34,242 nt of DNA, from assembly GCA_910577415.1 (NCBI GenBank), contig CAJTLK010000006.1, positions 1 to 34,242 of the forward strand. Direction: 5' to 3'. Position 1 is the first letter of the stretch, and every line of letters begins with the position of its first letter. This DNA is from an uncultured Oscillospiraceae bacterium (GTDB lineage Bacteria; Bacillota; Clostridia; Oscillospirales; Oscillospiraceae). The translations under genes were made by a program, and so were the position numbers. Positions 1 to 8,200 of this stretch are shown piece by piece. Below the pieces are notes generated by a model. That model saw nothing but the letters and a program-made list of their open reading frames with translations. It was not told the DNA's origin and ran no database searches.

Positions 1-3000
1 GCCAGGAAGTCGATGTTCCAAGCCTCGTCCAGCCCCTTGGCATGTTGGAAAGCCTCGTCGCAGCTGCCTGCGCCGTCGGAGTAGTTGGTGTGGGAGTGGA
101 TCTGGCCGAAGTAGAGCTGGTAATCGGCGTTTTCCCGCTCGGTAAAGGTGCGGGTGGCCAGGGCGCTGTCGCTGAAGCCCGTCTTGACCGCGTAGGCCCG
201 GACGGTCATGGAACCAAAGCCCTTGGCAAGAGCGATGGGGCCAGTATATTCCTTGTAGTCCTCCGGGGCCTCCCCGGTGGTGGAGTAGTAGATGACCGCC
301 CCCTCCGTAGCACAGGAGAGGGTGACCTCCACGCTGCCCACAGCCTCAGCGATATACACGCCGCCGCCATTCGGCTCCATTTTCACCGTGGCCACCGTTC
401 CGGCGGCATAGGTGAAGACCCGCTTGACGCTCTGGGCCTTGCCAGCCGCGGTGGCGTAGACCTCCAGGTTGGCGGGCAGAACGTCGGGCAGAACGGGCTT
501 GGCGGTAGCGTCATAGGTCAGGAAAGCTCCCTGGCCATTGAAGCGGTACTGGATGGCGGCGCCGGCGGTGGCCGAGGTCATGGTCAGCTCAGTGCCCGCG
601 GCCTGGTCCTCCTCCTTGCCGTCGGGGTCCACGCTGACGTAGCCCGTAATGTCATCGGAGAGGATGGGGTGGCCGGAGAGGACAACAGAGTCCATCCGCA
701 CCACGCCGGTGGCGCTGGGGGCGCCGTCTCCCTTGGCCTTGGTATTGCCCGCCACCAGGCGGATCAGCAGATTATCGGCGTTCTCCGCCCCCACAGGCAC
801 GTCAAAGGTAAAGGAGACGTAGGCGCCGGGGTTAAGGGAGGTCTTGGCAACGCCGTCGGTGATCTTGCCGCTGCGGGTACCGGAGTCCACCAGCACGCCG
901 CCCTCATAGGTATTGTAGCCATACTCATAGGAGCCGTTGGTAAAATTCACAAAGTCGGCGCCGTTGGTGGAATACTGGAGCTGGAAAGTGCCCGGGCCAG
1001 AATTGGAGGCTCGCAGCCGGAAAGACAGGCTCAGCTTGCCCCAGCCAGCAGCGGACGCGGCCAGCTGGAGATAGTCGTCGCTGCCGGAGCCCAGGCCTTT
1101 ACCGCCCATGTAGTAGCTGGTGCCGCCGGTGGTGGGGGTACTGGTAGTAAAGGGCTGCACCGCCGCGCCGCTGACTACGGCGGTAAAGGCGGCGTTGTCG
1201 TCCTTCATATCCCCTGTCTGAAAGAGGTCGCCCTTGATTGCCCGGACGGTGTCCTCCAACTGGCTGCCGCCTCCCCAGGAGGCCACGGCCTCCTCCACGT
1301 CGGCGTCCACCGCGGCGGGGATGACCAGATCCTTGAAGAACTGCATGGTGAAAATATTCTTGTCGGCGTCAGTCCCCTTGTAGCCGTAGGTGGTGAAGTT
1401 GCCGCTGTAGACCTCGATACACTGGTTGTAATTGCCGTTATAATTGGCTACGGTGTTTTTCACCAGCCAGCCGTTGTCCAGGCTCTCCAGCGCCCACTTG
1501 GCGGCGGTGGCGGAGCCAGCCTCCACCAGGGTCAGGCTGTTGCCGGTGGCAGAGGTGTCGAGCACCTTGCCGTCAGGGGCAGTGAAGGTATATTTGCCAT
1601 CGGCGTCCACGGAGGCGGTGAGCCGCAGCTCAGAGCCGTCCACCACCAGGGCGTTGCCCGCGGCGGTGGCAGCAACGCCCTTCAGCCGGGTGCCGCTGGT
1701 CGTGGCGGTGAGAGCCATGCCGCTGTTGGGTTGGTACATCACCACCACGTCGCCATCGGCGGGCTTATAGAAAGTCTTGCCAGGCTCGGGAGGATCAGGA
1801 GGCGTTGGCGGGTTCTCCCCACCATCAGTGGTCACATTGTCTTTGGACACAAACTGGAAAGTATAAATACTCTCATCTTTTCCCATCCCATAGGTGGTAA
1901 AGCCACTGTAATACTCTACGTACTGCGCCTTATTGCCACTGTTGGCGTTCACATTACGGATAAGATATCCATCGCCGGAAGCGGTCTCTAACGTCCAGAG
2001 GCTGTAGTCGTCGGCTGCGTCCACCAGAGACAGGCTGTTCCCGGTGGCTCCGGTGGTCAGATACTTTCCTCCGGTAACCAGATAATAGAAATTGTCCTCG
2101 GTCAGTGTGGCGGTGAATACCGCTGCGGTCTCGGTGGTGGTCAGCTTGTCCTCGGCCATAGTTGCCGCTACACCCGTCAGCTTTTTCCCGCTGGCGGAAG
2201 CCGTCATGGCAAGGTTGTCCTTGGCGTAGAAGATCACTACCTCGCTGTTGTTTGCAAGAGGAGTCAGGGGCGTGTTCACTGTATAAGTAAACTTCGCCAC
2301 ATCGCTGTCATCCAAGGCTCCGGTGGTGTCATGGGCCTTGACAAAAAGGGAAACCTCCCCGGCGGTATCCAGCGTGTACACATTGCCCTCCAGGGGCGTC
2401 CACGTGTCGTTGGTATCGTCGTTGTCAGCAGTATAATCGGTGCTGACGGAGTAGATCACGTTTTCTGTGGAGCAGGAGAAGATCACCGTGGCACCCTGTA
2501 CCACGGTGCCCCCGTTAACGGGGGCGGCTGCCGTCGGCGTCTCCACTTTGGTAGCCGCGGGAGCGTTGACCACATAGATATCGTGAATACGGCTGTTGTT
2601 ACTGGCTCCGGCGGTACCGTCGGTGGGGTAGAGACGGATATATACCGTATCCTGATCCAGCAGCGCATTGGGCAAGGTGATATTCAGCGCCGGGGCCGTC
2701 ACCTTGCTGGTTCCCAAAGCGTAGGCATCCCCCACCGCGGTAAAGGTCACTCCGTCGGTAGAGTATTTTGCCTGGAAGTGCTTGGGGCCACTTGCCGTAG
2801 AATATTGACCCGCCCGCAGAACAAGGGTATCCTGAGTAATTCCTTTTGTAGAAAAGGTAAGCTGCCAATAGGAATCGTCCGGCGTCCAGTTGTTAAACCA
2901 AACCGTCTGGTTGGACTTAGTGGAGTTGACTGCCGGAGTATCCCCGGTAGGGGTGCCAGCGCCGCCACGGGTCAACTCGGCGCCGTCCTTCATGGTGCCG

Positions 3001-3182
3001 TCCACCGCCGGAATGGGAATTGGCATTTTCCCCGTGCCGTTGGTGGCATCAGTAACCAGCGTATCGGCCCACTTGACCAGTACGGTCTCCTCTGCCGCCA
3101 TCGCCATTCCCGGCAGCAGCCCTAGGGTCAGAGCCGCAGCCACCAGCAGACTGAGAAGCCGTTTTGTCCTTCGTTTCATCAT
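1..3182 (-). CDS. Secreted multidomain protein with PHP/CehA-McbA-type metallohydrolase domain (C-terminus cut by window edge)
   Basis: Open frame from 3182 to the window edge, 1060 residues, no stop seen. ATG at 3182 is 6 nt after GAGAAAGGGG; ATG at 3179 is an equal alternative. Residues 1-29 are a signal peptide (basic MMKRRTKR, hydrophobic core, AMA-A). A beta-rich carbohydrate-binding-like domain follows (about 40-200), then a chitobiase C-terminal-like module (about 211-300), two related repeats of about 135 residues (about 311-444 and 476-612, both with an ATGNSL-type core), a second CBM-like region (about 625-900) and a second chitobiase-C-like module (about 929-1010). The frame then enters QIHSHTNYSDG (His1029, His1031, Asp1036), the first metal-binding motif of PHP-type hydrolases of the CehA/McbA group. 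Family knowledge suggests a surface phosphoesterase or esterase, but the catalytic domain is mostly outside the window, so substrate and anchoring are unknown. Confidence 0.8.
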   Translation of the reverse strand, partial: MMKRRTKRLLSLLVAAALTLGLLPGMAMAAEETVLVKWADTLVTDATNGTGKMPIPIPAVDGTMKDGAELTRGGAGTPTGDTPAVNSTKSNQTVWFNNWTPDDSYWQLTFSTKGITQDTLVLRAGQYSTASGPKHFQAKYSTDGVTFTAVGDAYALGTSKVTAPALNITLPNALLDQDTVYIRLYPTDGTAGASNNSRIHDIYVVNAPAATKVETPTAAAPVNGGTVVQGATVIFSCSTENVIYSVSTDYTADNDDTNDTWTPLEGNVYTLDTAGEVSLFVKAHDTTGALDDSDVAKFTYTVNTPLTPLANNSEVVIFYAKDNLAMTASASGKKLTGVAATMAEDKLTTTETAAVFTATLTEDNFYYLVTGGKYLTTGATGNSLSLVDAADDYSLWTLETASGDGYLIRNVNANSGNKAQYVEYYSGFTTYGMGKDESIYTFQFVSKDNVTTDGGENPPTPPDPPEPGKTFYKPADGDVVVMYQPNSGMALTATTSGTRLKGVAATAAGNALVVDGSELRLTASVDADGKYTFTAPDGKVLDTSATGNSLTLVEAGSATAAKWALESLDNGWLVKNTVANYNGNYNQCIEVYSGNFTTYGYKGTDADKNIFTMQFFKDLVIPAAVDADVEEAVASWGGGSQLEDTVRAIKGDLFQTGDMKDDNAAFTAVVSGAAVQPFTTSTPTTGGTSYYMGGKGLGSGSDDYLQLAASAAGWGKLSLSFRLRASNSGPGTFQLQYSTNGADFVNFTNGSYEYGYNTYEGGVLVDSGTRSGKITDGVAKTSLNPGAYVSFTFDVPVGAENADNLLIRLVAGNTKAKGDGAPSATGVVRMDSVVLSGHPILSDDITGYVSVDPDGKEEDQAAGTELTMTSATAGAAIQYRFNGQGAFLTYDATAKPVLPDVLPANLEVYATAAGKAQSVKRVFTYAAGTVATVKMEPNGGGVYIAEAVGSVEVTLSCATEGAVIYYSTTGEAPEDYKEYTGPIALAKGFGSMTVRAYAVKTGFSDSALATRTFTERENADYQLYFGQIHSHTNYSDGAGSCDEAFQHAKGLDEAWNIDFL

Positions 3183-3231
3183 TTCATACCCCTTTCTCAA
3201 GTTCCTCTCCCTGGAGGGTATTCTTATTTTT

Positions 3232-3260
3232 ATTGTACCACCTTCCTCTGGGCCTTTCAA
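3232..3260 (-). promoter_or_regulatory. Sigma-A promoter of the PHP-domain surface protein
   Basis: On the minus strand, TTGAAA (3260-3255), a 17-nt spacer and TACAAT (3237-3232), with TGG just upstream giving an extended -10. It lies about 50 nt before the start at 3182. Confidence 0.75.
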
Positions 3261-3331
3261 CCTTACCCGGAAGATTTTTCGTCGATTTTTCCCTCTTTTT
3301 ACATTCCTGGGATGCAATAGCGGCCTTTTTG

Positions 3332-3340
3332 TGGTACAAT
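3332..3340 (+). promoter_or_regulatory. Extended -10 promoter element before yibE/F
   Basis: TGGTACAAT with the -10 hexamer at 3335-3340, 33 nt before the chosen ATG at 3374. I see no good -35 at 16-18 nt spacing, so it would rely on the extended -10. The same nine bases form the core of the divergent promoter at 3232-3240. Confidence 0.5.
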
Positions 3341-3373
3341 GGTCTTACTCTCTCAGGAAAGTGTGTGAGACCC

Positions 3374-4528
3374 ATGAAAGACCTCTCTCCCGCCGCCCGT
3401 GGGCGGCTGATACAGGCTCTTGCTCTGGCCCTGTCCCTGCTGGTGTGCGTGGGGCTGTTTTTCTACGCCCGCTCGGGCCGCTCGGGCTACGATCCCTCCG
3501 GCCCCGGCGTCAGCTACCATACAGCCCGGGTGCTGGAGGTCCTCTCCGACAACACCGCCGTGGACCCCACGGTGGAGAACGTCCGCCGGGGCAGCCAGAC
3601 CCTCCGGCTGGAGCTGCTCTCCGGCCCCCACGCCGGGGAGGAGGTCGTCACCGAAAACTACCTCAGCGCCTTTTATAACGTCTACGCCCACCCCGGAGAC
3701 ACCGTCAGCGTCTCGGTAAACACCCTCTCCGACGGGCAGTTCTCCGTCAGCGTCTATAACTATGACCGTGCCCTCTGGCTCTGGGTCTTTGTGGCCCTGT
3801 TCATACTGGTCCTGATCCTGGTGGGGGGCCGTCAGGGACTCCGGGCGGTGCTGGGGCTGGCTGTCACCGTCTTCTGCGTTCTCTTCCTTCTGATCCCCCT
3901 GTTGGTCCAGCGGGGCTGGAGTCCCATTCCCACCACCCTGGCCATGGTGGCCTATACCACCTTCGTCTCCTTCGTCCTTTTGGGGGGCGTCCACACCAAA
4001 ACCATGGTGGCCGCCCTGGGCAGCTTTGGCGGGGTGGCCCTGGCGGGGGGCCTGGCCTGGAGTGCATGCAAGCTGGTGCACATCTCCGGTATGAACATGG
4101 ACGAGGCGGAATCCCTCCTCCTCACCGCCGTAGACAACGGCCTGAAGATCAAGGGGCTGCTCATCTGCGGCGTCCTCATCGCCGCCCAGGGCGCGGTAAT
4201 GGACATCGCCATGTCCATTACCTCCGCCGTCCACGAGCTTCACACCGTAGACCCCTCCCTCACCCCCCGGCAGCTCTTTCGCTCGGGGATGAACATTGGC
4301 CGGGACGCCATGGGCACCATGGCCAACACCCTGGTGCTGGCCTTCGCGGGCACCTCGCTGAATATGATGATCTTCATCTATGCCTATGACGTGTCCTATG
4401 TCCAGCTCATCAACACCGACTTTGTAGCCATCGAGGTCATCCGCGCCCTGTCGGGCAGTATCGGCATCATTCTCACCGTCCCCCTGGTGGCCTTCATCAG
4501 CGCCGCTCTCCTGGGCCGCAAGCCTTGA
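3374..4528 (+). CDS. YibE/F family multi-pass membrane protein
   Basis: 384 residues from ATG 3374. An in-frame ATG at 3164 would place the start before the promoter element and inside the opposite gene's leader; AGGAAAG at 3355-3361 precedes 3374. Residues 12-31 form a signal-anchor helix, about 32-130 an extracytoplasmic beta-rich domain, and about 134-380 several membrane helices. Two conserved-looking stretches support the family: AAQGAVMDIAMSITSAV (270-286) and GRDAMGTMANTLVLAFAG (309-326). YibE/F proteins are widespread integral membrane proteins of unknown function in Firmicutes. It is followed at once by the promoter of the next gene, so it may be its own transcript. Family call is firm; role unknown. 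Confidence 0.88.
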   Translation: MKDLSPAARGRLIQALALALSLLVCVGLFFYARSGRSGYDPSGPGVSYHTARVLEVLSDNTAVDPTVENVRRGSQTLRLELLSGPHAGEEVVTENYLSAFYNVYAHPGDTVSVSVNTLSDGQFSVSVYNYDRALWLWVFVALFILVLILVGGRQGLRAVLGLAVTVFCVLFLLIPLLVQRGWSPIPTTLAMVAYTTFVSFVLLGGVHTKTMVAALGSFGGVALAGGLAWSACKLVHISGMNMDEAESLLLTAVDNGLKIKGLLICGVLIAAQGAVMDIAMSITSAVHELHTVDPSLTPRQLFRSGMNIGRDAMGTMANTLVLAFAGTSLNMMIFIYAYDVSYVQLINTDFVAIEVIRALSGSIGIILTVPLVAFISAALLGRKP

Positions 4529-4553
4529 CGACAGAGGTTTGAGTTTGTATAAT
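4525..4553 (+). promoter_or_regulatory. Canonical sigma-A promoter of the ECF S-component gene
   Basis: TTGACG (4525-4530), 17-nt spacer, TATAAT (4548-4553). The -35 contains the TGA stop of yibE/F (4526-4528). The expected transcription start near 4560 leaves a leader of only about 25 nt and puts an in-frame ATG at 4552 upstream of the transcript, which supports the start at 4585. Confidence 0.85.
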
Positions 4554-4584
4554 GGATACATACTTATATTTGGAGGAGCACCCC

Positions 4585-5154
4585 ATGAGCGCTGTCGTCA
4601 AAAAACATATCCAAAACCTTACCCTGTCGTCCATGTTCCTGGCTTTGGGCATTGTCCTGCCCTTCCTCACCGGGCAGATCCCCAAGGTGGGCAATATGCT
4701 ACTGCCCATGCACATCCCCGTGCTTTTATGCGGACTGATCTGTAGTTGGCAGTGGGGCGCTCTGGTGGGCTTCATCACCCCTCTGCTCCGCTTCTCCCTC
4801 TTCGGCGCGCCTCCCATGCCCATGGGTATCTCCATGGCCTTTGAGCTGTGTGCCTACGGGCTGCTGGTGGGACTGCTTTATGGCCGTTCCAAGTGGAAGT
4901 GCACCGTCTCCCTCTACCGTTCCCTGCTCATCGCCATGGTGGGTGGGCGCATTGTCTGGGCCGCCGCCCGGATGGTGCTGATGGGGGGGGGGCAGCTACC
5001 CTTCAGCTGGGAGCTCTTCCTCTCCGGGGCCTTTCTCACCGCCATTCCCGGTATCATTCTTCAGCTGGTGCTCATCCCCGCCATCATGGTGGCCCTAGGC
5101 CGGGCTAAGCTGGTGCCCTTTGGCCAGGACAGCCGTGAGACCTCCGTCAACTGA
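4585..5154 (+). CDS. ECF-type transporter S component (substrate unknown)
   Basis: 189 residues from ATG 4585, 6-7 nt after GGAGGAG (4572-4578). The protein is almost entirely hydrophobic with about six predicted helices. The stretch LPMHIPVLLCGLICSWQWGA (about 38-57) followed by GFITPLLRF resembles the vitamin-binding S components of energy-coupling-factor transporters. These bind a micronutrient and work with a shared EcfA-EcfA'-EcfT module encoded elsewhere (group II); no such genes are in the window and no riboswitch fits in the short leader, so the vitamin cannot be named. Codons 133-136 lie in a run of ten G (4983-4992), which could be a slippage site. A perfect terminator follows. Confidence 0.82.
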   Translation: MSAVVKKHIQNLTLSSMFLALGIVLPFLTGQIPKVGNMLLPMHIPVLLCGLICSWQWGALVGFITPLLRFSLFGAPPMPMGISMAFELCAYGLLVGLLYGRSKWKCTVSLYRSLLIAMVGGRIVWAAARMVLMGGGQLPFSWELFLSGAFLTAIPGIILQLVLIPAIMVALGRAKLVPFGQDSRETSVN

Positions 5155-5173
5155 CACCTGCTCTCTGAATGAT

Positions 5174-5209
5174 AAAAGGAAGACGCCGCGTTTGCGGCGT
5201 CTTCCTTTT
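5174..5209. terminator. Bidirectional intrinsic terminator
   Basis: Perfect 16-bp stem AAAAGGAAGACGCCGC / GCGGCGTCTTCCTTTT with a GTTT loop, U-rich on both strands. It sits between convergent genes, 19 nt after the S-component stop and 17 nt after the pectate lyase stop, and should serve both. Confidence 0.92.
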
Positions 5210-5226
5210 TGTAAGCGGGGGACAAT

Positions 5227-8200
5227 TTACTTGATGAGGGTGATGAGACGGTTGAACATGACCGCTATCTCCGCGCGGGAGACCTGGGCAGTGGGGTCAA
5301 GAACATTACCTCCCTTGCCCTGAAGGATGCCCGTCTTGACGCACCAGGCCACGCCGTCCATGGCCCAGATGCCGGTGTCGGCACCGTCGCTGAACTGCAT
5401 CAGAGCAGCCTTCTCAGCACTGGTGTCAATCCCGATCAGCCTGGCGAACCGGCTCAGCATCACAGCCATCTGCTGCCGGGTGATGGTATCCTTGGGGCCA
5501 AAGGTATTGTTGGAATAGCCCGTAACCACGCCGGTGTCAGCTGCCCAACCCACAGCATCGGCATACCAGGCATCGTTCTCCACGTCTACAAAGTCGCTGG
5601 TCATGCCCACGGCGCCGTTGGAGAACCGGAACAGGATGACAGCCACAGAGCCCCGGGTAACGGGAGAGGTCATATCAAAGATAGCCGCCTCCTGGCTCAC
5701 GCCGCCGACTACGCCCAGGCCCGCCATGGTGTTGATGGCGCTCTCGGCCCAGTGGCCCTTGGGCACGTCGGTGAACTTCTCTTCAGGGGCAGGAACGGTG
5801 GCAGGCAACTTGATCTCCACCTGCTTCTCGCCCTTGGGGGTAATGACAGTCAGTGTCACATCGCCGTTCTTGGTGGTCACCGTCTCCACCTTGCCGCCGT
5901 CGACAGCCTCCATGGTAACGGTCTTGGTGCCCTTGGAATCGGTCTTTGTGGTGATCTTGTTGCCGTTGGCGTCCGTGATGGTCTGGGACGGGCGCTTGGA
6001 GCTGGAGCTGCTGCCGCCGGAGCTGCCACCGCCGGAACCGCCGCCACTATCCTTGGCGGTAACGCTCACCACGCAGGTAGCGGTCTTTTTGCCGTCAGTG
6101 GTCTCGACGGTGACGGTGGCCCTCCCCACCTTGACCGCGGTGACCTTACCGGTCTGATCCACCGTCACCACGGCGGTGTCGCTGGAGATCCAGTACACGC
6201 TCTTGTCGGCGGCATTGTCGGGAGCCACAGTGGCCACCAGCGTGTCGGTAGCGCCCTCCCGCAGGGTCAGAGAGGTCTTGTTCAGCGTCACGCCGGTCAC
6301 CTTCACCGGCCCCACCACAGGGGGATCCTCCCCCTCGATGGTAAACTGCACGGTATCCAGAGCTGCCGCCGCCTTCATTACACCGCCATAGGCGAGAATG
6401 TTGGCCATACCCCGGTCGTTGGTGTCCAGCTTATAGTCGCCCTTGGCAATATAGCTGCCGGAGGCGGTGTCGAAATTGGGGTACTTATTGGTGGCGCTCA
6501 CCTGCTGAGTCTTTTCGGTGACCTTGGTGGCCTGGTTGGTGCCTGCGCAGCCGGAGAAGTCATCCTGATAGCTCTTGCAGGCGCCTATGGGCAGGGCGGG
6601 GCTCTCATTCTTGGTGGCCTCCAGGATCACGGGGTTCTTGCAGTTTTTGAAGGTGTTGTACTCCGAGAAAACGTAGGCGTTGCCCCGCAGGCTCATGCAG
6701 TAGCTCGACTGGTTCTCGTAGAAGTTGTTGTAGATGTGCATGTCCGCCTGGCGGCCCAGGGGCGCGCGGCTCTCCACGTTCTTCCAGTGATTGTGGTGCC
6801 AGGTAATGTGGTACTGCTGAACCTTATCGGCGGCGCCCACCAGGCTGGTCTTGTGGTTGCGCTCGAAGTAGTTGTAGCTCATGGTCATATACTGGCCGGA
6901 CTTGAAATCCATAGCGCCGTCGCCCTGCTTCTTGTCATCCTCGGCGGGGTTGAGAATATCGCTGGGACGGTAGAAGGCGCAGTTGTGGACCCAGGCGTGG
7001 GACACGCCCTCCTCGATGGATCCGTCATTTTTGGCTTTGCCGGTGATCTCAACACAGTCCTCAGGAACCTCCTTAAAGGAGAGATTGCGAACCTCGAAAT
7101 TCTTGCCGTAGTTGCTGTTGGTAGCGTCGGCGGCGTCGCCGGCAAAGCTGACGCCCCAGCCGTGGATGGTGGCGTCGGGGCCAATGCCCTCGATGGTCAC
7201 GTTCTTGGCGTACTTCATATAGCACATACTGCCGTTGCTCTTGCCCTGCTCAAATGCGCTCACACCCTGGGGGGCCTTGACGGTGCCCAGGATACGGATC
7301 ACCAGGGGCTTGTTGACGCGGCTAAGCTCCATCAAGATCTTGGGGGCCTCGCCGCCATTGGGGCCGTTGGTTCTGTACCCGGCGGTATTCAGGATATTGC
7401 CGATGCCGGACAGGGACTTGCTGCCCACAGTCAGGGTAACGGTATCCTTGTTGGCGTCGGTGACATAGAGCACCACGGCGTTGTCTTTCAGGGTGCCGTC
7501 GTCCTTGTAAGCGCCCACGCCCTCGGTGTAGGGGGTGCAGGTGCTGTCCTCGGCCACGGTCTGGTGGGCAAAGCCGGAGCGGTCATGGGCCTTGACCTCA
7601 ATACCCTTGGCCACATAGTCCCTGCCCTTGATGGTGACAGTCAAGTCGTATGTTCCCGCCTTCAGGCCGGGGACGTCGATACGCACGCCGTCTCCGGCGT
7701 CCCGCACCAGATACTCCAGATCGGCGCCGGTGAGCGCGCCGGTGGCGGCGCCGGACCACTTGACGGCGGTGACGTCGGCATCGGCCACGCCCTCCAGCTC
7801 GGCAAACAGGCTCTCAAGCCAACCTCCGGCGATCATGCCCTCCACAGGCACGGTGGTGGGATCATCTGGGTTATCAGGATCATCGGGCTGTTGTGCGCCA
7901 CCGCACAGAGTTTTGCCATCCACAACTAAAGTGATATCGCTGTAGGTCACATCCATATTCCGGGCGCAGAACATGCCAATATAGGTGTACGCACCGTCAA
8001 TGGTGTCGATGGAGTAGTCATAGGTCATGGATACCCCGTCGATGGAGCAGGCGTAGTTTCCGTCCACGCTGCGGACGATGCTCAGCTCGTAGTCCTGGCC
8101 CACCGCCAGGGGCTTGGCCAGGGACAGGGAGGCGTTCTTACTCAAGCTGCCGCCCTTACGGGCGAAGTTGACTCCGCTCCCGTCACCCAGGCAGCCGGCG

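Noticed and set aside
42..1991. A 649-codon plus-strand frame opposite the PHP-domain gene
   Set aside because: The minus-strand frame is open from signal peptide to PHP motif; the plus product is Gly/Ala/Val-rich without recognisable features.
3164..3373. 70-residue N-terminal extension of YibE/F
   Set aside because: It lies upstream of the likely promoter element and on the opposite gene's leader; the start at 3374 gives a normal signal-anchor start.
3353..4561. 402-codon minus-strand frame opposite YibE/F
   Set aside because: Asp/Gly/His/Gln-rich shadow product; the plus strand encodes a clear membrane protein family.
5752..7929. A 725-codon plus-strand frame opposite the pectate lyase gene
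   Set aside because: Same antisense artefact: low-complexity hydrophobic product, no ribosome binding site, and the other strand is clearly coding.
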